29,255 nucleotides of DNA from NCBI GenBank assembly GCA_003537575.1, contig DPRS01000003.1, forward strand, positions 12,647 to 41,901, written 5' to 3'. The notes under the pieces are model-generated. The model did not search any database and was not told the origin of the DNA. It was given only the letters and a program-made list of their open reading frames with translations. This stretch comes from Oxalobacteraceae bacterium. GTDB taxonomy: Bacteria > Pseudomonadota > Gammaproteobacteria > Burkholderiales > Burkholderiaceae_D. This document shows positions 24,378-29,255 of the stretch, in pieces. Numbering within the stretch: the stretch's first letter is position 1; each line of letters opens with the position of its first letter. Both the position numbers and the translations under genes were made by a program.

Positions 24378-24635
24378 ATGAACCTTATCTACAATAGCGA
24401 TCAGTACAGTGTGGTGGAATTTTTCGCGGATGGCGAGCGTGAATCCATGCGCTTTGGCGGCTATGAAATCATGGACAAGTCGGGTAAGCGCGAGATTTTT
24501 ATCGGCGGAGCCCTGGCTGAAGCTTTCCGCAAGGATGTGGAAGACCTGATCGCCACCGAACCCACCGTGGAAGACATCGATACTTTCCTTGGAAAGTACG
24601 ATGCCATCATGAGCCAGCCTGTCGTATTACACTAG
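24378..24635 (+). CDS. DUF3567 family protein
   Basis: 85-residue protein matching the DUF3567 family of Burkholderiales: start MNLIYNSDQYSVVEFF, middle GGYEIMDKSGKREIFIGGALAEAFRKDVEDLI, end MSQPVVLH. Small, acidic, with no signal or membrane segment. Function is unknown. AAGGA precedes the ATG by 7 bases. A strong terminator follows 20 bases after the stop, so this is the last gene of its transcript. Confidence 0.9.
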   Translation: MNLIYNSDQYSVVEFFADGERESMRFGGYEIMDKSGKREIFIGGALAEAFRKDVEDLIATEPTVEDIDTFLGKYDAIMSQPVVLH

Positions 24636-24914
24636 GTACTTGATATCTTCCGGCAATTGCCGCATGCATGCCGCGAGGCTGCATGCGGCAATTTTTTTAA
24701 TAATCAATAACTTCCAATTGCCAACATTGCCTGGAAAAATTTCACAAGGTCTTACATCAAACCTGCAACATTTAAGATACAAGAATTTTCTGTTTTTTGC
24801 GCCGCAACAAACTTATCCCTACCTGGCTCATTAACCTGTCTGGTGTGCGCGGCATGCCTCGAGGCGAAGTCATTCGACTACCCGCTTGAATGGCGACCCG
24901 CATACTGAATCGCC
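24636..24914. other. Intergenic region before the VpsR-like regulator gene
   Basis: The first part is the DUF3567 terminator. The rest is AT-rich up to about 24830 and presumably holds the promoter of the regulator gene. I see no GG-N10-GC sigma-54 element in it and no clear -35/-10 pair. Confidence 0.5.
24655..24698 (+). terminator. Strong rho-independent terminator after DUF3567
   Basis: Stem ATTGCCGCATGCA/TGCATGCGGCAAT, 13 bases perfect, with an 11-base GC-rich loop and followed by seven T residues (24692-24698). The reverse strand also has A/T bases at its end, so it may work in both directions. Confidence 0.95.
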
Positions 24915-26348
24915 ATGGGAGGTGTTGTGCTGGATGTTTCAAAAACCGTGCGGCAGGACCAGACCGTATTGATCCTTCGTCCGGCCAGGCGCACGGAATT
25001 GTATTGCCCCTATTCGGCAATGCTGCAAAAACAAGGCATGCATCTGATCGAGCATCCCGGCTCGGATTCGCCTTACCTGGCAATCGAAGCAGGTTGCCGC
25101 GTCGGCTTGCTGATGCTGACCCAGGCAGAGGACGTCGACCACCTGGAAAGCTGCGAACCGCTGCTCAACCGCGTCAGCATTTCATGGATCGGCCTGATCG
25201 CTCCCGAACTGGTGTCCGACGTGCGGGTGCGCGAATGCATTGGCGCCTATCTGTTCAACTTCCTGATTCTGCCCGCCCATCCCGACCATACCATGCTGAT
25301 GCTGCGCCACGCCTGGGGAATGGCTTATGTGCGCGAGTCCTGCAACGCCCCGGCGCGCGAACGCATGGCGATGGATGCCGATCTGATGATGGTGGGTAAA
25401 AGCGAAGCCATGCTGAGGCTGTATTCGCAAATCCGCAAGGTCGCGCGCACCGATGCTTCCGTGCTGATCACCGGACCATCCGGCACCGGCAAGGAACTCG
25501 CCGCCATGTCGGTGCACCGCCAATCGCCGCGCCGGCATGCGCCTTTCATTGCAGTCAATTGCGGCGCAATTTCACCGCAACTGCTGCAGTCCGAATTGTT
25601 CGGCCATGAAAAGGGAGCGTTCACCGGCGCCCATCAACGCAAGATCGGCCGCATCGAGTCAGCCAGGGGCGGCACACTGTTTCTGGATGAAATTGGCGAC
25701 ATGCCGCTCGACATGCAAGTCAATCTATTGCGCTTTCTGCAGGAAAAACGGATCGTGCGTGTGGGCGGCATCGAAGCCATCGGCATCGACGTGCGCGTCA
25801 TCGCTGCCACCCACGTCAATCTCGCCGAAGCAGTGGCGCAGGGACGCTTTCGCGAAGATCTGTACTACCGCATCAATGTGGTTTGTATTACCACGCCACG
25901 ACTGGCCGAACGCGATGCCGACATCGATGACTTGGCGCAACATTATTTCGCCAAATTTTCCGGCACGCATAACCGGACCGTGCGCGGGTTTTCCCGCACC
26001 GCCATAGCGGCCATGCGCAACCACTCCTGGCCGGGCAATGTGCGCGAACTCATCAACCGGGTGCAGCGTGCAACGGTGATGGCGGAGGGGCGCTTTATCC
26101 AGCCGGAAGATCTCGGCTTCATGGATATGCCGCGGCACGAAAGCATCCTGTCGCTGGAAGCGGCACGCGCCACCACGGACTGCGTCATGATCCATCGTGC
26201 CCTGACACAGGCCCGCAACCAGATTTCGCAGGCAGCCAGCCTCCTCGGCGTGTCCCGCATGACCCTGTACCGCCTGATCGAAAAATACAATATCCGCGCA
26301 CGCCCGATCGCGACATCGAGCGCACCGTTCCTCGACAGGGCGAAATAG
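24915..26348 (+). CDS. Sigma-54-dependent activator of VpsR/FleQ type
   Basis: 477 residues. The N-terminal domain (about 15-145) is receiver-like without a clear phosphoacceptor and ends in RHAWGMAYV, as in VpsR-type regulators. The AAA+ domain has Walker A GPSGTGKE (187-194), the sigma-54 contact loop GAFTGA (234-239), Walker B GTLFLDEIGD (253-262) and GRFREDLYYR (310-319). The C-terminal Fis-type HTH (about 425-460) ends SRMTLYRLIEKY. VpsR relatives are c-di-GMP-responsive activators of biofilm genes; binding here is inference. The ATG at 24915 has no ribosome site, while GGGAGG follows it, so the true start may be the GTG at 24927 (473 residues). A sigma-54 promoter 2.1 kb away (28421) is a natural target. 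Confidence 0.9.
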   Translation: MGGVVLDVSKTVRQDQTVLILRPARRTELYCPYSAMLQKQGMHLIEHPGSDSPYLAIEAGCRVGLLMLTQAEDVDHLESCEPLLNRVSISWIGLIAPELVSDVRVRECIGAYLFNFLILPAHPDHTMLMLRHAWGMAYVRESCNAPARERMAMDADLMMVGKSEAMLRLYSQIRKVARTDASVLITGPSGTGKELAAMSVHRQSPRRHAPFIAVNCGAISPQLLQSELFGHEKGAFTGAHQRKIGRIESARGGTLFLDEIGDMPLDMQVNLLRFLQEKRIVRVGGIEAIGIDVRVIAATHVNLAEAVAQGRFREDLYYRINVVCITTPRLAERDADIDDLAQHYFAKFSGTHNRTVRGFSRTAIAAMRNHSWPGNVRELINRVQRATVMAEGRFIQPEDLGFMDMPRHESILSLEAARATTDCVMIHRALTQARNQISQAASLLGVSRMTLYRLIEKYNIRARPIATSSAPFLDRAK

Positions 26349-26370
26349 CTGGCAAGTCCAGGACCGGCTG

Positions 26371-26402
26371 CCTGACGGACCGGCTAATGCGGTTTCGTCA
26401 GG
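26371..26402. terminator. Hairpin between convergent genes (possible two-way terminator)
   Basis: CCTGACG pairs with CGTCAGG and, inside, ACCG pairs with CGGT, around a 7-base loop. It lies between the VpsR-like gene and the outer-membrane protein gene, which converge here. No T-run follows on either strand, so termination is only likely, not shown. Confidence 0.5.
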
Positions 26403-26464
26403 TCTGAGAACGTCGACCTAAATCAAGTCAAGCGATGGAAGCCAAGTGATTCGGAACAAGCGGA

Positions 26465-27856
26465 CTAATTCGAGATCGGCAGCTTCACGCTCAGGGTGAG
26501 GTCGGGCGTATCGCGTGTCAGTCCGGCGCCGACCGATACCGACAGGGTTTTCTTTTCATCGAGACGATAGGAATAGCCAAGCAGCAGCGTGCCCAGCTGG
26601 GTACGCACCGAACCGGGCACCAGCTGGCCGTTTTGCTTGGTGCGACCGAGAGAATTATGATCGTAGCCGATGCTGAACGTGGTTTTGTCATTCAGCGCCA
26701 GCCCCATGCCGAAGTTAAAGCCGAAAATTCCGCCAGGCGCGACGCTGCCAAGGGATTCGCGATCGCCATTCAGCACGGTACGGCTGACATTGCTGCGCTT
26801 GAAATTGTGCAGATAGGTCACGCTGCCGAAAAACACTGCCGGATCGCTGGGGAAGAGCCACGTCAGTCCGCCCTGCAGCGAATAAAACCCGGAACCGGTG
26901 GGCAACTCGAGCGGCAGGCCAGTGCCCGTGGTATTGCCGACGCAGCGCTGGTTGCAATCGGTGACCACCTCGAACGGATCGCGCCCGGTGCGCGACTTGA
27001 AGCGCAAAGTGCCGATGTAATACGGCTTGTCGTTGCCGCCGTCGTTCAGCTGATAGCGCGCTCCCACTTCGATATCGCCGATCCGGTTGCCGCTGGCATC
27101 GAAGGTGCGGTCGGCGGCGCTGCCGGTGGCAACCTCCCTGCTCACGGTGGAATCCGAACGGTACACGTAAGGTATCCGCACTTCCATTTCGAGACGGTTG
27201 GTCACGCCGAAACGCGCCGCCAGCGCGGCGGTAAAGGTATTGCGTTTGACCTCGCGCACATCGATCAGGCCGATCAGCAGCGCCGGGATGATGGTGTAAC
27301 CGATCAGCGCTACCCGGTTGGCCGATGAGTAGCTGTACTGCAGAGAAGGTTCGAGGACGTATTTCCCGGGCTGGGTCAGCACTCCTGGCTGTTCGAAAAT
27401 TTGCGCCACTTCCGGCGGCCGGTTCTCCTGCTGTTGGCCTTGACCGGAGGCTCCCTGAGCCTGCCGGCCTTGCGCAGGCTGCGCCGCCTGTGCGGTTTGC
27501 GCCGCACGTGGAGCAGGCGCCGCTTGCGTCGCCTGCCGCGCCTGCGCCTGCGGCTGCGGCTGCGGCTGCGATTGCGGCGCAGCGCCATCCGTCCCGCGTG
27601 CGCGCTGCGCATTCAGCGTTTCAACGCCCACCGCGCGGCGCAATTGCGCGAGACTGGCTTCCTGCTCCGCAATGGCTCGCTTCAGGGCTTCGATCTGCTC
27701 GGCCTGTTCGGTCAACCGATGCTGTAATGCCTGCCGATCAGGCGTATCGCCCTGCATGCCGTCAGCCCGCGCCATCCCGTGGGCCAGTACCAGCAGCGAA
27801 CAGCAAAGCGCTCCGGCCTTGCGCAATTTACCGGGCCTCATTGTACCGAGCCTCAT
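26465..27856 (-). CDS. Outer-membrane beta-barrel protein with N-terminal coiled coil and Q/A-rich linker
   Basis: 463 residues. A signal peptide (about 1-31, LCCSLLVLAHGMARA|D) is followed by a coiled coil (about 38-77: RLTEQAEQIEALKRAIAEQEASLAQLRR), a Gln/Ala/Pro low-complexity linker (about 90-148), then a beta-barrel (about 165-463) starting TQPGKYVLEPSLQYSYSSANRV, in the style of the Phenol_MetA_deg (PF13557) transporter family. One Cys pair (DCNQRC) lies in a loop. The order coiled coil, linker, barrel is that of FapF, the trimeric export channel of Pseudomonas Fap amyloid. A second start at 27841 has a better GAGG site. It diverges from the Asn/Thr-repeat protein gene. Confidence 0.83.
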   Translation of the reverse strand: MRLGTMRPGKLRKAGALCCSLLVLAHGMARADGMQGDTPDRQALQHRLTEQAEQIEALKRAIAEQEASLAQLRRAVGVETLNAQRARGTDGAAPQSQPQPQPQAQARQATQAAPAPRAAQTAQAAQPAQGRQAQGASGQGQQQENRPPEVAQIFEQPGVLTQPGKYVLEPSLQYSYSSANRVALIGYTIIPALLIGLIDVREVKRNTFTAALAARFGVTNRLEMEVRIPYVYRSDSTVSREVATGSAADRTFDASGNRIGDIEVGARYQLNDGGNDKPYYIGTLRFKSRTGRDPFEVVTDCNQRCVGNTTGTGLPLELPTGSGFYSLQGGLTWLFPSDPAVFFGSVTYLHNFKRSNVSRTVLNGDRESLGSVAPGGIFGFNFGMGLALNDKTTFSIGYDHNSLGRTKQNGQLVPGSVRTQLGTLLLGYSYRLDEKKTLSVSVGAGLTRDTPDLTLSVKLPISN

Positions 27857-28516
27857 TGCAGTGTCTTCTGCCACCGTGCGGCAGAAGACAAGCCGGCAAC
27901 CGCGCCAGCATGGATCGGGCAATTCGCTTTCTGAACGGTGAGTCGGTGTCGGTGCGGGGCTGAATGGACATTCATCATGAGGAAGCAAATGGCGATTGTG
28001 GAATGCTCCATTTTTCGTTAAGCATGATCTGGCCATTTTGATTCCGCGCAATTACCTCAACAACGCGTCAAAATTGCTGCAGCTACCGGCACAGCAATCC
28101 ATCGCTTCATACGCCGAAGCGACATGCATAAGCGTTCGCGGGCGTATTGCCGGAACAGCGCTGTAACACAAAATTGACAGTGCCGATTTTTACGCAAGAG
28201 CGTGAAAGAGTTTTTCCATCCGCTTGAATTGATTGAAGATTTCAAGTCATCGACTGCCTGGTGGAATGGCAAGCGACAGGGTCTTGTCTGAGGTCGTATC
28301 ACATGCGTTACACATCGCAGTCGAGCCTGCTCCCACAGGCCCTCGCCTGCACCGGATTTCCCCCTCTCCGCGATCTACAAAATCCGGTTTATCAATGACT
28401 TACCCTCACACTTAAAACTCTGGCATCACATTTGCTGTGCAGCGTGCGGATTGGCTCGGTTTGCCAAGCCCTGTCGGATATTGATCAACCTTCGATATTT
28501 TTGCAAAGGCACAATC
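27857..28516. other. 660-bp divergent intergenic region
   Basis: No supportable gene. It separates the outer-membrane protein (leftwards) from the Asn/Thr-repeat protein (rightwards). A near-perfect sigma-54 promoter for the rightward gene is at 28421-28436. I found no GG-N10-GC element with correct spacing for the leftward gene. The length leaves ample room for enhancer sites. Short frames here are chance-like. Confidence 0.6.
28421..28436 (+). promoter_or_regulatory. Sigma-54 (-24/-12) promoter of the Asn/Thr-repeat protein gene
   Basis: TGGCATCACATTTGCT matches TGGCAC-N5-TTGCW with one mismatch and has GG and GC exactly 10 bases apart. The expected start is near 28447, giving a leader of about 70 bases. 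An activator of the sigma-54 class is encoded close by (24915-26348). Confidence 0.85.
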
Positions 28517-29255
28517 ATGAAAAAAACTCTCCTGGCATCCTCAATCGCGCTGGCATTCGGACTCAGCGGAATCGCCATGGCGCAGGAAACGCCGGTCGGC
28601 GATACGCAGACCGGCCCCGGTGCCCTGGCCGCCAATAAATCGATTGCAGCAAACGTGGAGGACTCGTTCCAAAACAATTCGACGCACACCAAGACCAACA
28701 CCAACACGGAGACCAATACCGCCACCAACACCGACAATTCGGTCCAGGCAAAAATTGACACCGAGACCAATACGCTGACGGATAATTCGGCACGTACCAA
28801 GACCAATACTGAAACCAACACCAATACTGAGACCAATACGCTGACCGATAATTCGGCACGCACCAAGACCAATACCAATACCGAAACCAACACCGCCACC
28901 AACACGGAGACCAACACTGACAACTCGGTCCGCACCAAGACGGCGACCAAAACCAACACCAAGACCGTCACTGGCACTGGCACCGCCAACGGCGTTGGCT
29001 CGGCAGCCGCTGGCATTGGCGACGCCACCTCGCACATCAGTGATTCCTTTAATACCAGCAACGCAACCGCCACCAGCAATCTGACCGGCGCCGTTACGGG
29101 CGTGACGGTGACTGGCCTCGGCAATACCGCCAGCAACGCCGGCTCGGCCAACGGCGCAGCAGGCGGCGCAGGTGGTGATAGCCTGGCAGGCCCAGCCGCT
29201 GGCGGAGACGGCGGCTGGGGCGGCGACGGCGGCGCCGGCGGCACGGGCGGCACGG
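28517..29255 (+). CDS. Exported Asn/Thr-repeat, Gly-rich surface protein (3' end outside window)
   Basis: 246 codons lie in the window with no stop. A signal peptide (MKKTLLASSIALAFGLSGIAMA|Q) is followed by a repeat region (about 50-155) built of TNT/ETNT units and spaced DNS(V/A) motifs (DNSVQAK, DNSARTK twice, DNSVRTK), with SISDSFN-like HISDSFNTSNATATSNLTG after it and then a Gly-rich tail (GGDGGWGGDGGAGGTGG). Composition is almost free of Cys and aromatic residues. This fits a beta-rich fibre, matrix or amyloid-like protein. Start ATG 28517 has AAAGG 7 bases upstream. The sigma-54 promoter at 28421 and the neighbouring coiled-coil barrel suggest a joint secretion locus. I do not recognise the family with certainty. 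Confidence 0.85.
   Translation, partial: MKKTLLASSIALAFGLSGIAMAQETPVGDTQTGPGALAANKSIAANVEDSFQNNSTHTKTNTNTETNTATNTDNSVQAKIDTETNTLTDNSARTKTNTETNTNTETNTLTDNSARTKTNTNTETNTATNTETNTDNSVRTKTATKTNTKTVTGTGTANGVGSAAAGIGDATSHISDSFNTSNATATSNLTGAVTGVTVTGLGNTASNAGSANGAAGGAGGDSLAGPAAGGDGGWGGDGGAGGTGGT
28763..28876 (+). repeat. 66-bp direct repeat in the Asn/Thr-repeat gene
   Basis: The block beginning GAGACCAATACGCTGAC at 28763 recurs at 28829, 66 bases (22 codons) later. It encodes ETNTLTDNSARTKTNT both times, with only two silent changes over the first 48 bases. This points to recent in-frame duplication. Confidence 0.9.

Noticed and set aside
28426..29253. Minus-strand frame rich in Val/Leu repeats
   Set aside because: Complement of the Asn/Thr repeats. 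The plus-strand frame has a signal peptide, a ribosome site and a sigma-54 promoter, and it stays open to the window end.

Overview
The window looks like chromosomal DNA of a betaproteobacterium of the order Burkholderiales, most likely family Oxalobacteraceae (Herbaspirillum/Collimonas/Janthinobacterium-type). This rests on gene content and order: metX-metW-ampG; gshA-gshB-EIIA(Man-type)-ptsH-ptsI; a TorF-type porin with glnK-amtB; ubiK and comM on either side of an insertion; rsmB-DUF4390-ntrY-ntrX-like; and small Burkholderiales-type proteins (DUF1840, DUF3567). The genus cannot be fixed from the sequence alone. No rRNA, tRNA, CRISPR array, transposase or phage gene was seen.

Positions 1-11485 are read leftwards. 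From the right they are: the nitrogen-assimilation operon (porin, PII protein GlnK, ammonium channel AmtB), with a good sigma-54 promoter and a near-consensus NtrC site upstream; the glutathione genes gshA and gshB, followed by a regulatory PTS (EIIA, HPr, EI) ending in a terminator; and the methionine genes metX and metW with ampG and the first codons of a secreted protein. Two places, between gshA and gshB and between ptsI and metX, carry repeat elements bounded by the same GGGACAGAGT/ACTCTGTCCC motif.

Positions 11717-26348 are read rightwards. ubiK is followed by about 4.1 kb that looks like an insertion. It holds about 1.1 kb of non-coding or decayed DNA and one large exported protein with 14 Thr-rich heptads, Ig-like domains and an NHL beta-propeller. 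comM follows, then a lipoprotein, DUF1840, rsmB, DUF4390, a NtrY-type sensor kinase, a NtrX-like regulator lacking the AAA+ domain, a degenerate CobW-like protein, DUF3567 with a strong terminator, and a VpsR-like sigma-54 activator.

The right end (26465-29255) is the most intriguing part. Next to the VpsR-like activator lies an outer-membrane beta-barrel protein with an N-terminal coiled coil and a Gln/Ala-rich linker. Divergent from it is an exported Asn/Thr-repeat, Gly-rich protein, cut by the window edge, with a near-perfect sigma-54 promoter. My hypothesis is a sigma-54-controlled surface-fibre or matrix-protein export locus that resembles the FapF/FapC amyloid system in architecture. 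The rest of the locus lies outside the window, so this cannot be confirmed here.
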